64,000 nt of DNA from Brucella haematophila (GTDB taxonomy: Bacteria > Pseudomonadota > Alphaproteobacteria > Rhizobiales > Rhizobiaceae): positions 62,001 to 126,000 of the forward strand of contig NZ_VCPE01000015.1 in the NCBI RefSeq assembly GCF_005938105.1. Direction: 5' to 3'. Positions 7,726-17,452 of the stretch are shown piece after piece. The notes beneath the pieces are model-generated. The model was not told the DNA's origin, did no database searches, and saw only the letters and a program-made list of their open reading frames with translations. The position numbers and the translations under genes were made by a program. How positions within the stretch are numbered: the stretch's first letter is position 1; every line of letters starts with the position of its first letter.

Positions 7726-9078
7726 ATGGATGTCCCCCGGGTTACGGTTTCTGAAACATTGCTCAGTCCAGTTTTATACTGGCTACAACAGTCCGCGCTG
7801 AACGGCGCAAGCCTCGAAACTCTGGCCGAAGGATTTTGCGACCAGCTCGCAGCGGCCGGTGTGCCGTTGATGCGCGTTCACTTGAGTTTTTCGATGTTGC
7901 ACCCGCTCTATGACGCGCTCGGCTTCACTTGGGTCCGTGGCAAGGGCATGGAAATCGAAGGTTTTCGCGCTTCGGCCAGCGAGAAGGATACGGAGCGCTT
8001 TCTGAACAGCCCCTATTTCTATCTTCTCAGCAATAACCTCCCGCATCTGCATCGTGAGATCAACCCTTCTATACCATCGGAATTCGCGGTTTTCGATGAA
8101 TTGAAGGAAATCGGTGCCACCGACTATCTCGCCTTTGTACACTCCTTCGGCGAGGGCGACAGTCAGGGTATGGTTGGTTCCTGGACGACAGATGTGCCGG
8201 GCGGCTTCGGTGATGACGTGGTCGAGACACTCCTGAAAATTCAGGACAGCCTTGCTATCGCGGCGAAGATGGCAGTGCTGGGCAAGCTGGCGGACAACGT
8301 GGTCACCACTTATCTCGGCAGCAATGCCGGCAAGCGCGTGTTGTCTGGCCAGATACGGCGAGGAGATGGGGAGACCATTCGCGCGGTACTCGTGATGGGC
8401 GACATGCGTCAATCGACCAATCTCGCCGACCAGGCTGGCAGGCAGGTTTATATCGATACCCTCAACGAGTTTTTCGACGCAATCGCGGCACCGTTCAACA
8501 AGAATGGCGGCGAAATTCTGAGTTTTATCGGAGATGGCTTCCTTGCCGCCTACCCTTGCGGACGTCATCGGGAACCGTCCGAGATTGCAGCCCGCGCGGC
8601 GATGGACGCAGTGCGGAAGGCCGCTGCGGCCATGACAGACATGAACAATGAGCGAAAGAGGAACGGCCTCGACGAAATTCGCTACGGGATGGGGCTGCAT
8701 GTCGGCAACGTCATGTTCGGCAATGTGGGTCTCAAGGACCGGCTGACATTTTCCACCTTTGGCAGCGCGGTCAATGAAGTGGCCCGGCTGCAGGGGCTGA
8801 CCAGGCTTTACCCCGACCATCCAATCATCGCCAGCGAGGCGTTCACCACCTATTCTGGTGGCAACTGGGTGATGCTTGGCGAGAAGAAACTGCGCGGTGT
8901 GCAGGAAAAGGTGACTATACTGGCGCCAGCCGCAGAAGACATGAAGTTGGGTAGCGTGGAGGCAACCGGCAAAAACAAGTCGGATGCAGGTTCGGAGGCC
9001 GAGCAGGTGATGCTGCTTTACCGCAATTCCCGCGAACAGAAAAAGCCCCGGAAACTTGAGGGGAACCTCATGCAATGA
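7726..9078 (+). CDS. class III adenylate/guanylate cyclase
   Basis: 450 residues. An N-terminal sensor-like region (about 1-190, no clear transmembrane segment) is followed by a class III cyclase domain (about 215-400). The two metal-binding aspartates are visible as Asp226 in GDMRQST and Asp270 in FIGDGFL, and transition-state Asn350 and Arg354 in SAVNEVARL. The base-selecting Lys/Asp pair is replaced by Ser266 (SFIGD) and Ser347 (FGSAVN), so ATP or GTP preference cannot be assumed. The domain should make cAMP or cGMP in the cytosol. It overlaps the lyase gene by four bases, so the two are translationally coupled. Together with the cNMP-binding gene at 2107 it suggests local cyclic-nucleotide signalling. 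Confidence 0.9.
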   Translation: MDVPRVTVSETLLSPVLYWLQQSALNGASLETLAEGFCDQLAAAGVPLMRVHLSFSMLHPLYDALGFTWVRGKGMEIEGFRASASEKDTERFLNSPYFYLLSNNLPHLHREINPSIPSEFAVFDELKEIGATDYLAFVHSFGEGDSQGMVGSWTTDVPGGFGDDVVETLLKIQDSLAIAAKMAVLGKLADNVVTTYLGSNAGKRVLSGQIRRGDGETIRAVLVMGDMRQSTNLADQAGRQVYIDTLNEFFDAIAAPFNKNGGEILSFIGDGFLAAYPCGRHREPSEIAARAAMDAVRKAAAAMTDMNNERKRNGLDEIRYGMGLHVGNVMFGNVGLKDRLTFSTFGSAVNEVARLQGLTRLYPDHPIIASEAFTTYSGGNWVMLGEKKLRGVQEKVTILAPAAEDMKLGSVEATGKNKSDAGSEAEQVMLLYRNSREQKKPRKLEGNLMQ

Positions 9079-10040
9079 TGAAGACTTGTGCCTTAGCGTT
9101 CCTTATATTCACTTCCTTTGTCAGAGTTCCAGCGAGTGCCGATCCATTGAGCCAAACCCTTTTCGACACTTTCGACGGTAACGATTTCTCACCCACAGGC
9201 GGCCTTTATTATCGCGACAATCGCGAACAAAAAGCCGGATCAGTCGAGTTCCAGAGCGCGGTCACGCGCACAGGAACCGGCGCGCTGAAACTGAGCGTGC
9301 GGTCCGGTTGCGAAGCGACAACAGAAAATTGCAGCGAACGGGCGGAAATCTGGGAAAAAACCGAGCTCCGTGTCCCCTATGACAAAGCGGTCTGGTACGG
9401 CTTTGCAGTCAAGTTTGCTGACCCCATACCCCAGGATGATCATCGCTACGTCATCGCCCAATGGAAGCGTGAAATTGGCCCTGAAGCGAAAGGCGACTTC
9501 AGCCCGTTTCTGGCGGTTCGGCTCAATAAGGGCAAGCTTTTCATGACGGTGGAAACGAATTATCACGCGCCCGTGTCCGCGGGAACGAAGGGCACAGCCG
9601 CAACATGCGAAAATGGCTCGACACCGGTCTGGTTGCGCCCGGAAACCAACCAGATGCGGGCGCTCGTCGCGACCGATAACAACTGGGTTTCCGAAGACGG
9701 CAACCTCTTCACGGCGTGCACCGACAAAATCACTGTCACACCGCGCGGCAACAGCCTTCCCTCTCCAACTTCCGGATGGATCGACTTTGCGATCATGACG
9801 AAACCCGGACCGGATGGAACCGGCCATATCGAGATTTTCGCCAATGACCTCTGGGTCGCGACAGTCACGGGTTATATCGGCCATAACGACGCTGGACTGG
9901 GCAAGAACCAGTATTTCAAATTCGGGCCATATCGTGCGGCCGGAACCGGCGAATGGTCGCTGTTCTATGATGATTTCCGCAGATCGGCCAACTGCAAGGA
10001 CGTCCTTCGTAACAGCAACGCTTGTAGCCTCGTCAAGTAA
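9075..10040 (+). CDS. secreted polysaccharide lyase (heparin lyase I-like fold)
   Basis: A 321-residue protein with an N-terminal signal peptide cut after about PASA. The body is a jelly-roll of the Polysacc_lyase type: SERAEIWEK, WYGFAVKFADPIPQDD, YVIAQWKRE, a central FLAVRL sheet and a C-terminal KFGPYRAAGTGEWSLFYDDFR. Proteins of this family cleave acidic glycans by beta-elimination in the periplasm or outside the cell. Several conserved Cys could form disulfides. The ATG overlaps the cyclase stop (ATGATGA), and a second ATG at 9078 is equally possible. Next to a UDP-sugar dehydrogenase, glycosyltransferases and an ABC importer, it may trim a self-made uronate-containing polysaccharide. 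Confidence 0.82.
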   Translation: MMKTCALAFLIFTSFVRVPASADPLSQTLFDTFDGNDFSPTGGLYYRDNREQKAGSVEFQSAVTRTGTGALKLSVRSGCEATTENCSERAEIWEKTELRVPYDKAVWYGFAVKFADPIPQDDHRYVIAQWKREIGPEAKGDFSPFLAVRLNKGKLFMTVETNYHAPVSAGTKGTAATCENGSTPVWLRPETNQMRALVATDNNWVSEDGNLFTACTDKITVTPRGNSLPSPTSGWIDFAIMTKPGPDGTGHIEIFANDLWVATVTGYIGHNDAGLGKNQYFKFGPYRAAGTGEWSLFYDDFRRSANCKDVLRNSNACSLVK

Positions 10041-10200
10041 CCCCTTCCCGGCGGGAAGCATTTCCGGCGTTTATCTTTCCAATGTCGCATCGCGACTACT
10101 GGACCAGCGGAATCTAGTCATGGACACATTGGCATTCGTGCGCTAGCGTTCGTGTCGGGGTACCCGCACCGGAAACACGAAAACGTGAAGGCCTGCAAGC

Positions 10201-12093
10201 ATGATCTCTGGTACGGATCTCTTGAGGATTGAAAATCTGAGCATTTCCTTCAGCCTGATGGGTGGGGAAATCATGGCTGTGAAAAAAGCGGATCTCCGTG
10301 TCCTGCCAGGCAAAGTCACGGCCCTGGTCGGTGAATCCGGTTCCGGAAAATCTGTTATAAGCCAGTCGGTTATGGGAATTCTGCCGCGTACCGCGTCTGC
10401 GAGCGGAAAGATACTTTTCCAAGACCCTGCTATGCCCGGCCAGCCGCCGGTCGACATTCTCAGCCTGCCGGTTGATGGTCCAGAAATACGAGCCTTGCGC
10501 GGCAGCCGTATCGGCAAGATTTTCCAGGAGCCGCTGACCTCGCTGTCGCCGCTCCACACGATCGGCAACCAGATTTCCGAAGTGCTGTCGATCCATACGA
10601 AAGATACAAAGGCCGAGCGGCGCGAACAGACTGAGCAAATGCTTGGCCTTGTCGGCTTTCAGAACCCGGCTCGTGCCTATGACAAATATCCGTTTGAGCT
10701 GTCCGGCGGCATGCGGCAGCGTGCCATGATTGCCATGGCGCTCATTTGCAAGCCATCACTGCTGATCGCCGACGAACCGACCACCGCGCTTGATGTCACC
10801 ATTCAGGCACAGATTCTTGAATTGCTGGGCGAGTTACGTGCCAAGCTCAATATGGCAATGTTGCTCATCACCCACGATCTGGGCGTCGTTGCCAATGTCG
10901 CCGACGAGGTCGTCGTGATCTATCACGGTGAGATCATGGAATCCGGGCCCGTCGAAACGATTTTCCGCAAACCAGCCCACCCCTATCTCAAGGGGCTGAT
11001 GGCCGCCGTACCGCATTTCGACATGAAGCCGGGCGAAAGACTGAAATCCCTGCGCGACGTGCCTGTTGATGTCACCAAGTTGATGGGGAAGAGCAAGGTC
11101 GTCAATGAGGACCGCAGCAATGTGCTGCTCTCCGTGCGCGACGTCTCCAAAACCTTCGCCGCTCGCAAAACCCTCTTTTCAAAAGATGACGGGCCGCCGA
11201 CACGCGCGGTCAATGATGTCAGTTTCGATGTCTTGCGCGGCGAATGCTTCGGTCTGGTCGGCGAAAGCGGTTGTGGCAAGACCACGCTGAGCAAGATTCT
11301 GATGCGCGCCATTACACCAGATTCCGGCTCGGTGACATTCAACGGTAACACAGGCCCGATTGATGTCCTTGACGCCAGCGGCAACGAGCTGCAATCGCTG
11401 CGTACCAAGATCCAGATGGTGTTTCAGGATCCGGTATCGTCGCTGTCGCCGCGTATGACGATCCAGAATATTCTCAGCGAACCGCTGGAAATCCACGGAC
11501 GCGGAAACGCCAAATCCCGGATGGACAAGGTATCCGACCTGATGGACGTCGTCGGCCTCAACCGGCGCTATCTTAAACGCTATCCACATGGTCTCTCCGG
11601 CGGCCAACGCCAGCGCGTCGGCATCGCGCGGTCCCTGGCGCTCGGCCCGGAACTCATCCTCTGTGATGAGCCGGTATCGGCGCTTGATGTGTCTGTGCAG
11701 GCGCAGATTCTCAACCTTCTCAAGGATTTGCAGAAGGAACTCGGGCTCACTTACATCTTCATTTCGCACAATCTGGCGGTGGTGGATTATATGGCAGACC
11801 GGATCGCCGTGATGTGTGCCGGGCGGATCGTTGAAATCGCTCCGCGCAGCACTTTGATGCGGTCACCTGTCCATCCCTATACGAAGTCGTTGCTTGCGGC
11901 GGTTCCATTTCCAGATCTCGACCGTCCACTCGATTTCGGCAAGCTGAGGGCCAGCGGCGCGTCCGACAAGCGCAACTGGGGCATCCAGTTCCGCAACGAC
12001 GGACCGGAAGACATGTTGACACCGACCGATCTGGGCAATGGGCACCTTGTGCTCGCGCGCAGGTCAGCAGATGTGCGGGAGTTGAGACCTTGA
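10201..12093 (+). CDS. fused double ATPase of peptide/oligosaccharide ABC importer
   Basis: A 630-residue protein with two complete DppD/DppF-type nucleotide-binding domains in one chain, as in YejF. The N half has Walker A GESGSGKS, signature [15 protein letters not shown] and Walker [13 protein letters not shown]. The C half has [24 protein letters not shown] and [12 protein letters not shown]. Both halves end with the HPYxKxL motif typical of the oligopeptide family. The start ATG follows AAGG at about 10188. It overlaps the binding-protein gene by four bases (TTGA). It energises the permeases at 13994 and 14989. All catalytic motifs are intact, in contrast to the ABC-like protein at 2597. 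Confidence 0.92.
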   Translation: MISGTDLLRIENLSISFSLMGGEIMAVKKADLRVLPGKVTALVGESGSGKSVISQSVMGILPRTASASGKILFQDPAMPGQPPVDILSLPVDGPEIRALRGSRIGKIFQEPLTSLSPLHTIGNQISEVLSIHTKDTKAERREQTEQMLGLVGFQNPARAYDKYPFELSGGMRQRAMIAMALICKPSLLIADEPTTALDVTIQAQILELLGELRAKLNMAMLLITHDLGVVANVADEVVVIYHGEIMESGPVETIFRKPAHPYLKGLMAAVPHFDMKPGERLKSLRDVPVDVTKLMGKSKVVNEDRSNVLLSVRDVSKTFAARKTLFSKDDGPPTRAVNDVSFDVLRGECFGLVGESGCGKTTLSKILMRAITPDSGSVTFNGNTGPIDVLDASGNELQSLRTKIQMVFQDPVSSLSPRMTIQNILSEPLEIHGRGNAKSRMDKVSDLMDVVGLNRRYLKRYPHGLSGGQRQRVGIARSLALGPELILCDEPVSALDVSVQAQILNLLKDLQKELGLTYIFISHNLAVVDYMADRIAVMCAGRIVEIAPRSTLMRSPVHPYTKSLLAAVPFPDLDRPLDFGKLRASGASDKRNWGIQFRNDGPEDMLTPTDLGNGHLVLARRSADVRELRP

Positions 12094-13991
12094 TCAACCG
12101 CCGCACTGCTCTGGGCATGCTTGCATCCTGTGTTCTGCCTGGTGTTTCGCAGGCGAGATCGTTTGACTGGAACTATTCCTTTCCGCAGCCGGGTGCTTTG
12201 GATCGGCTCGACACGGCCGACCGCCTGCCCAAAACGCCAAGGGTCATCAACATGGCAGCCCTTGGCCGAAAGCCCGGCGTCAATGGTGGCGTCATCCGGA
12301 CATTGATCGGCAACCAGAAAGATATCCGGTTGATGACGCTTTACGGTTATTCCCGTCTGGTCGGCTACGATGAAAAGCTCAACATGCATGCGGATATTCT
12401 CGAAAGCTTCGAAGTGATCGAGGACAGGGCCTTCACGTTCAAAATCCGCCCCGGGCATCGCTGGTCGGATGGGTCCTATCTGACATCGGAGGATTTCCGC
12501 TATTGCTGGGAAGACGTGATGCTCAACACGGAGCTGAAGCGCGGCGGCCCGCCGCGGGTCCTGCTTGTGAATGAAAGGCCACCACGTTTCGAAGTCATCG
12601 ACGAATTGACTGTCCGATATAGCTGGGATGCGCCCAATCCGGACTTTCTGCCGCAACTGGCTGCGCCACAGGCGCTGATGATCGTCCTGCCGTCAAAGTA
12701 CATGAAGCAGTTTCACAAGAAGTATCAGGACAATTTTCGACTGTCGGCATTGATGAAGCAATACCGCGTCAAGAAATGGGTTGATCTTCACTTCAATATG
12801 GCGCGCAGCTATCGTCCCGAGAACCCGGAGCTGCCGACGCTTGATCCGTGGCGCAACACGACCGCGTCTCCAGCAGAACAGTTCGTTTTCGAGCGTAATC
12901 CCTATTTCCATCGTGTCGATGAAAACGGCCTGCAATTGCCCTATGTCGATAAAGTGATTCTGAACATCAGTTCTCCGGCGATCATTGCCGCCAAGACAGG
13001 CGCTGGCGAAAGCGACCTGCAGGCGTACGGTCTTGATTTTTCCGACTACGCCTTTTTGAAGGATTCCGAGAAGCGCTTTCCGGTCAAGGTCAATTTATGG
13101 AAGCGTACAGAGGGCTCGCGGGTGAGCCTGCTGCCCAACCTCAACTGCGGTGATGCCACCTGGCGGGCGCTGTTCTGGGATGTTCGAGTGCGCCGCGCGC
13201 TGTCGCTCGCAATCGACCGGACCGAAATCAACAAGGCAGTGTTCTACGGGCTTGCCGTTGACAGCGCAAACGCCATCCTGCCCGAAAGCCCGCTGTTCAA
13301 ACCTGGATACAAGACTGCGTGGAGCGGGCACGACCCGGCCCAAGCGAACGCCCTGCTGGACGCCGCAGGCCTGCAAATGCGTGACGAGAACGGGATACGC
13401 CTGCTGCCCGACGGGCGCCCAGCAAAAATCGTGGTCGAGACTGCTGGCGAAAGCACGCTGGAGACAGATATCCTTGAGCTGATCACAGATCACTGGCTGG
13501 ATGTGGGCATCGCGCTGTTCATCCGGACATCTCAGCGTGACGTGTTCCGCAGCCGGGCGATGGGGGGTGAAATCATGATGGCAATGTGGTCTGGGCTCGA
13601 TAACGGTATCCCGACAGCCGACATGAACCCGGGCGAACTTGCCCCAACCTCGGACGACCAGCTGCAATGGCCGGTCTGGGGCATGTATTACATGTCGAAT
13701 GGGATGAAGGGCCAGCCTCCGGAAATTCCCGAGGTGAAGCAGCTTATCGCGCTTCTTGCCCAATGGCGGGATACCAGTGACATGACAGAACGCACCGGCA
13801 TCTGGACGCAGATGCTGGATATCTATTCACAGCAGGTATTTTCTATCGGCATCGTCAACAGCACGCCACAACCGATCTTGCGCGCAGACAGTCTCCGGAA
13901 TGTGCCTGACGAGGGACTTTACGGCTTCGACCCGACCAGCTTTCTCGGAGTTTTTATGCCGGATGCGTTCTGGTATGGTAAGGATGCCTGA
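12090..13991 (+). CDS. family 5 extracellular solute-binding protein
   Basis: A 633-residue periplasmic binding protein with a TTG start overlapping the previous stop. The N-terminus [10 protein letters not shown] is a twin-arginine-like signal, with cleavage probably after SQA. Family 5 features include the early GVNGGVIRTLIG, the RLVGYDEKLNMHADILESFEV and FKIRPGHRWSDGSYLTSEDFRYCWED segments, and DVRVRRALSLAIDRTEIN. This family binds peptides, but relatives bind oligosaccharides or nickel. The length is larger than DppA or OppA and resembles YejA-type proteins. Given the neighbouring lyase and glycosyltransferases, an oligosaccharide ligand is a fair inference, though not shown by sequence. 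Confidence 0.9.
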   Translation: MINRRTALGMLASCVLPGVSQARSFDWNYSFPQPGALDRLDTADRLPKTPRVINMAALGRKPGVNGGVIRTLIGNQKDIRLMTLYGYSRLVGYDEKLNMHADILESFEVIEDRAFTFKIRPGHRWSDGSYLTSEDFRYCWEDVMLNTELKRGGPPRVLLVNERPPRFEVIDELTVRYSWDAPNPDFLPQLAAPQALMIVLPSKYMKQFHKKYQDNFRLSALMKQYRVKKWVDLHFNMARSYRPENPELPTLDPWRNTTASPAEQFVFERNPYFHRVDENGLQLPYVDKVILNISSPAIIAAKTGAGESDLQAYGLDFSDYAFLKDSEKRFPVKVNLWKRTEGSRVSLLPNLNCGDATWRALFWDVRVRRALSLAIDRTEINKAVFYGLAVDSANAILPESPLFKPGYKTAWSGHDPAQANALLDAAGLQMRDENGIRLLPDGRPAKIVVETAGESTLETDILELITDHWLDVGIALFIRTSQRDVFRSRAMGGEIMMAMWSGLDNGIPTADMNPGELAPTSDDQLQWPVWGMYYMSNGMKGQPPEIPEVKQLIALLAQWRDTSDMTERTGIWTQMLDIYSQQVFSIGIVNSTPQPILRADSLRNVPDEGLYGFDPTSFLGVFMPDAFWYGKDA

Positions 13992-13993
13992 CC

Positions 13994-14992
13994 ATGCTGC
14001 GATACATCCTTTGGCGCATCGCAGCGATGATCCCCACACTAGTGATCATTTCAGCTCTGGTTTTCACCATCATAGAATTGCCGCCCGGCGACTACTTCGA
14101 AAGCTATGTGTCGGAACTTCGCGCCCAGGGTGAAGCCGTCGACATGCAGGAAATCGAGGAACTGCGCGTCCAGTATGGCTTTGATAAGCCGCCCGTGCTG
14201 CGCTATTTCCACTGGGTTGCAGGCATGCTGCAAGGCGATTTTGGCTATTCGTTCGAGTACCAGCTTCCCGTAAGCGAGGTGGTCGGCGACAGGCTGTGGC
14301 TGACGGTGATGGTGTCGTTCTTCACGATCATCTTCACCTGGCTGATCGCTTTCCCCATCGGCATCTATTCGGCGACGCATCAATATAGCTGGGCGGATTA
14401 CGGGCTGACACTCATCGGCCTGCTTGGCATTGCGATTCCTAACTTCATGTTCGCGCTGATCTTGATGTATTTCGCCAATATCTGGTTCGGCACCTCCATT
14501 GGGCATCTCATGGACCAGAAATATCTGGCCGAACCCATGAGTTGGGCCAAGGCATCCTCAATCCTCTCTCATCTGTGGATTCCGGTATTGATCGTCGGCA
14601 CTGCTGGCACCGCAGGCATGATCAGGCGTCTGCGCGCCAATCTTCTTGACGAACTGCAGAAGCAATATGTGGTGACGGCGCGCGCCAAGGGTTTGCACCC
14701 TTTCCGCGCATTGGTGAAATATCCCCTGCGCATGGCGCTCAACTTTTTCATCTCGGATATCGGCTCGATCCTGCCTGCGATCATTTCCGGCGCAGAAATC
14801 ACGGCAATTGTTCTTTCGCTGGAGACGACGGGGCCGATGCTCATCAAGGCCTTGCAAAGTCAGGACATGTATCTTGCGGGTTCTTTCCTGATGTTCCTTG
14901 CGACATTGACGGTGATTGGCGTGCTGATCTCCGATATCGCGCTCGCCTTTCTCGATCCGCGCATCAGGCTGCAAGGCGGAAGCACAAAATGA
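13994..14992 (+). CDS. ABC importer inner-membrane permease (DppB/OppB type)
   Basis: A 332-residue integral membrane protein with about six helices. The N-terminus MLRYILWRIAAMIPTLVIIS is typical of the DppB/OppB family, as are the periplasmic stretch LRVQYGFDKPPVLRYFHWV and the cytoplasmic coupling loop VVTARAKGLHPFRALVKYPLR (EAA-like). It lies two bases after the binding-protein stop and overlaps the second permease by four bases, so the importer is one operon. It forms the channel with the protein at 14989. Confidence 0.92.
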   Translation: MLRYILWRIAAMIPTLVIISALVFTIIELPPGDYFESYVSELRAQGEAVDMQEIEELRVQYGFDKPPVLRYFHWVAGMLQGDFGYSFEYQLPVSEVVGDRLWLTVMVSFFTIIFTWLIAFPIGIYSATHQYSWADYGLTLIGLLGIAIPNFMFALILMYFANIWFGTSIGHLMDQKYLAEPMSWAKASSILSHLWIPVLIVGTAGTAGMIRRLRANLLDELQKQYVVTARAKGLHPFRALVKYPLRMALNFFISDIGSILPAIISGAEITAIVLSLETTGPMLIKALQSQDMYLAGSFLMFLATLTVIGVLISDIALAFLDPRIRLQGGSTK

Positions 14993-16164
14993 CATCACCG
15001 CTTCCAGAACCCGGCGCGCCGCTGCCTCACTTTGTCTCGACAAAGCCTTTTGATCCGCATTCGGTGGATGTCATGACCGAGGAGCAAAACCGGCTCTATC
15101 GGGCATCACAGCTGCAATTGATGTGGTGGAAATTCAAAAAGCACAAACTGGCGCTCGCCTCCGCAATTTTCCTCGGCGCGCTTTATGTGATGATCGCTTT
15201 TGTCGAGTTTCTGGCACCTTATAATCTCCATACACGCAACGTCGACTTCATCTATAGCCCCCCGCAGGCCATTCGCCTTTTTCACAACGGTGATTTCATC
15301 GGACCTTTCGTCTATGGGCGCAAGATGACGCTCGATATGGACACGCTTCGACGCGTCTACGTGGACCAGAAAGACCAGATCGAGCCGCTGCGGTTTTTCT
15401 GCTCGGGTGATCGCTATAAATTCTGGGGCGTGGTCGCAACGGATGTCCACCTTGTCTGCCCCGCGAAAGGTGGGCAGATGTTTCTTCTCGGCACTGACCG
15501 GCTCGGGCGCGACGTGCTGTCGCGCATTCTCTACGGCGCTCGCATTTCGCTTACAATCGGCGTGATCGGCATCGTCATCAGCTTTACGCTGGGAATTGTT
15601 ATCGGCGGCCTTGCCGGTTACCATGGCGGAGTTTTCGACCTCATTGTCCAACGAATCATCGAAGTACTTCAGTCTATTCCCAGCATACCCTTGTGGATGG
15701 CCCTCGCCGCCATCATGCCTATTACATGGAGCCCAATGCTGATTTACCTCGGTATCACTGCCATCCTCGGACTGCTTGACTGGACGGGGTTGGCGCGCGC
15801 CGTGCGTTCCAAACTGCTTTCACTTCGTGAAGAAGATTATGTGCTCGCAGCCCAGTTGATGGGTGCAAATAGTCGCCGCATCATCGGGCGGCATCTCATT
15901 CCCGGCTTCATGTCGCACTTGATTGCGACAGCAACCATGTCTATTCCGGGCATGATCCTCGGTGAAACTGCGCTGAGCTTTCTCGGACTGGGACTGCGGC
16001 CACCTATCACAAGCTGGGGCATCCTTCTGACGGAAGCCCGCAGTGTAAGCGTGATCGTCTTTTACCCCTGGCTGCTGTTTCCGATCATTCCGGTTATTCT
16101 GGTGGTTCTGGCCTTCAATTTTCTGGGTGACGGTCTCCGTGACGTCGCTGATCCGTATAGTTGA
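14989..16164 (+). CDS. ABC importer permease (DppC/OppC type) with long periplasmic insert
   Basis: A 391-residue partner permease. After a cytoplasmic N-terminus (about 45 residues) and the first helix, an insert of about 100 residues (from HTRNVDFIYSPPQAIRLF to LVCPAKGGQMF) precedes the conserved LGTDRLGRDVLSRILYGARISL. The rest has the expected helices and the EAA loop YVLAAQLMGANSRRIIGRH. Typical DppC proteins are about 280-300 residues, so the insert is extra; comparable inserts occur in YejE-like and some sugar-importing members. It overlaps the previous gene (ATGA) and closes the importer operon. Confidence 0.9.
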   Translation: MTSPLPEPGAPLPHFVSTKPFDPHSVDVMTEEQNRLYRASQLQLMWWKFKKHKLALASAIFLGALYVMIAFVEFLAPYNLHTRNVDFIYSPPQAIRLFHNGDFIGPFVYGRKMTLDMDTLRRVYVDQKDQIEPLRFFCSGDRYKFWGVVATDVHLVCPAKGGQMFLLGTDRLGRDVLSRILYGARISLTIGVIGIVISFTLGIVIGGLAGYHGGVFDLIVQRIIEVLQSIPSIPLWMALAAIMPITWSPMLIYLGITAILGLLDWTGLARAVRSKLLSLREEDYVLAAQLMGANSRRIIGRHLIPGFMSHLIATATMSIPGMILGETALSFLGLGLRPPITSWGILLTEARSVSVIVFYPWLLFPIIPVILVVLAFNFLGDGLRDVADPYS

Positions 16165-16236
16165 GATGGATGTTCATATGCTGAAAAATTTCCCATATCA
16201 CGGGTTGGCTCACCTAGTTGCCGCGAGGCTCGCAGC

Positions 16237-17448
16237 ATGACGCGCCGGCTGGAGCATGTCCGCATCCTGATGTATAGCCACGACACGTTTGGGCTCGGCC
16301 ATTTGCGGCGCTGCCGAACGATCGCCCACTCGTTGGTCGAGGACTATCGCGGTCTCAATATCATGATCATATCCGGCGCCACGATCGCCGGTGCGTTTGA
16401 TTATCGCGCGCGTGTCGATTTCGTCAAAATTCCAAGCGTGATCAAGCTGCGCAATGGTGAATACGAGTCAATGGAGCGTCACACCGATCTTCATGACACG
16501 TTGAAGATGCGCCAGTCGATCATCCGCCACACGGCCGAAACGTTCCAGCCCGACATTTTTATCGTCGACAAAGAACCGATGGGCATGAAGGGCGAAGTCG
16601 AGGAAACACTCACCTATCTCAAGACCCGGGGAGCGATGTTAATCCTCGGCCTGCGCGAAGTCATGGACGCGCCGCATCTGCTCGACGCCGAGTGGAAACG
16701 CAAGAATGTGATGGACAAGATCGACAAGCTCTACGACGCAGTATGGGTTTATGGGCCGCCGGATTTCTACGATCCGCTGGTTGGTCTCGACGTTCCCAAG
16801 AGTGTCCGCGATAAAATGAGTTTCGTCGGCTTCCTGCAGCGCAGCGTCTCTGCCCATGAACTCCCGGACCATCGTCCCAAGGGCGACTACATTCTCGTCA
16901 CCACGGGCGGAGGTGGTGACGGCGCCGATCTCGTCAACGATGTCATACGGGCCTACCAGCACGATCACACGCTCCAGCACAAGTCACTCGTCGTGCTCGG
17001 ACCTTACATGCCTGCGAAAAAGCGCCGCAAGATGATAAGCAAGAGCAAGGCGATCCCCCATATTGAGGTCATCGAGTTCGACAACAGGATGGAAGAACTG
17101 GTGGCTGGCGCCAAGGCGGTCGTTGCGATGGGTGGCTACAATACCTATTGCGAGATCCTGTCCTTCGACAAGCCAGCGTTGATTGTTCCACGCGTCCTTC
17201 CGCGTGAAGAACAGTTGATCCGCGCCCGACGCGCCGCAGAGCTTGGACTGGTCGACATGTTGCTTCCGAGCGAATCCGAAGACCCCATTCGCATGGCCAA
17301 TGCGCTCAAAGCCCTGCCCAGCAGACCGGCGCCTTCCAAAAGTGCACTCAAGGGTTTCAGGCTCGAAGGCTTGCCGCATATCTCACAAATTGTCGGGGAC
17401 CTGATGGATCGACGTCAGCCGAACCACCTGTCACTCGTCAAGGGATAA
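16237..17448 (+). CDS. MurG/GT28-like glycosyltransferase
   Basis: A 403-residue protein of the GT-B fold. The N-terminal Rossmann half opens VRILMYSHDTFGLGHLRRC, a glycine-rich loop with HLRR like MurG. The C-terminal half holds ILVTTGGGGDGADLV, VVAMGGYNTYCEIL and PALIVPRVLPREEQLIRA, the donor-binding pattern of GT28-type enzymes that use UDP-sugars. It starts at an ATG preceded by GAGG, 72 bases after the importer operon. It is followed four bases later by a second glycosyltransferase. The acceptor is unknown; a cytosolic role in building the glycan of this locus is inferred. It is paralogous to the gene at 18682. Confidence 0.83.
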   Translation: MTRRLEHVRILMYSHDTFGLGHLRRCRTIAHSLVEDYRGLNIMIISGATIAGAFDYRARVDFVKIPSVIKLRNGEYESMERHTDLHDTLKMRQSIIRHTAETFQPDIFIVDKEPMGMKGEVEETLTYLKTRGAMLILGLREVMDAPHLLDAEWKRKNVMDKIDKLYDAVWVYGPPDFYDPLVGLDVPKSVRDKMSFVGFLQRSVSAHELPDHRPKGDYILVTTGGGGDGADLVNDVIRAYQHDHTLQHKSLVVLGPYMPAKKRRKMISKSKAIPHIEVIEFDNRMEELVAGAKAVVAMGGYNTYCEILSFDKPALIVPRVLPREEQLIRARRAAELGLVDMLLPSESEDPIRMANALKALPSRPAPSKSALKGFRLEGLPHISQIVGDLMDRRQPNHLSLVKG

Positions 17449-17452
17449 TCGC

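Noticed and set aside
7783-9075. A 430-codon antisense frame opposite the cyclase
   Set aside because: It is the shadow of a high-GC coding gene whose sense strand has clear domain motifs.
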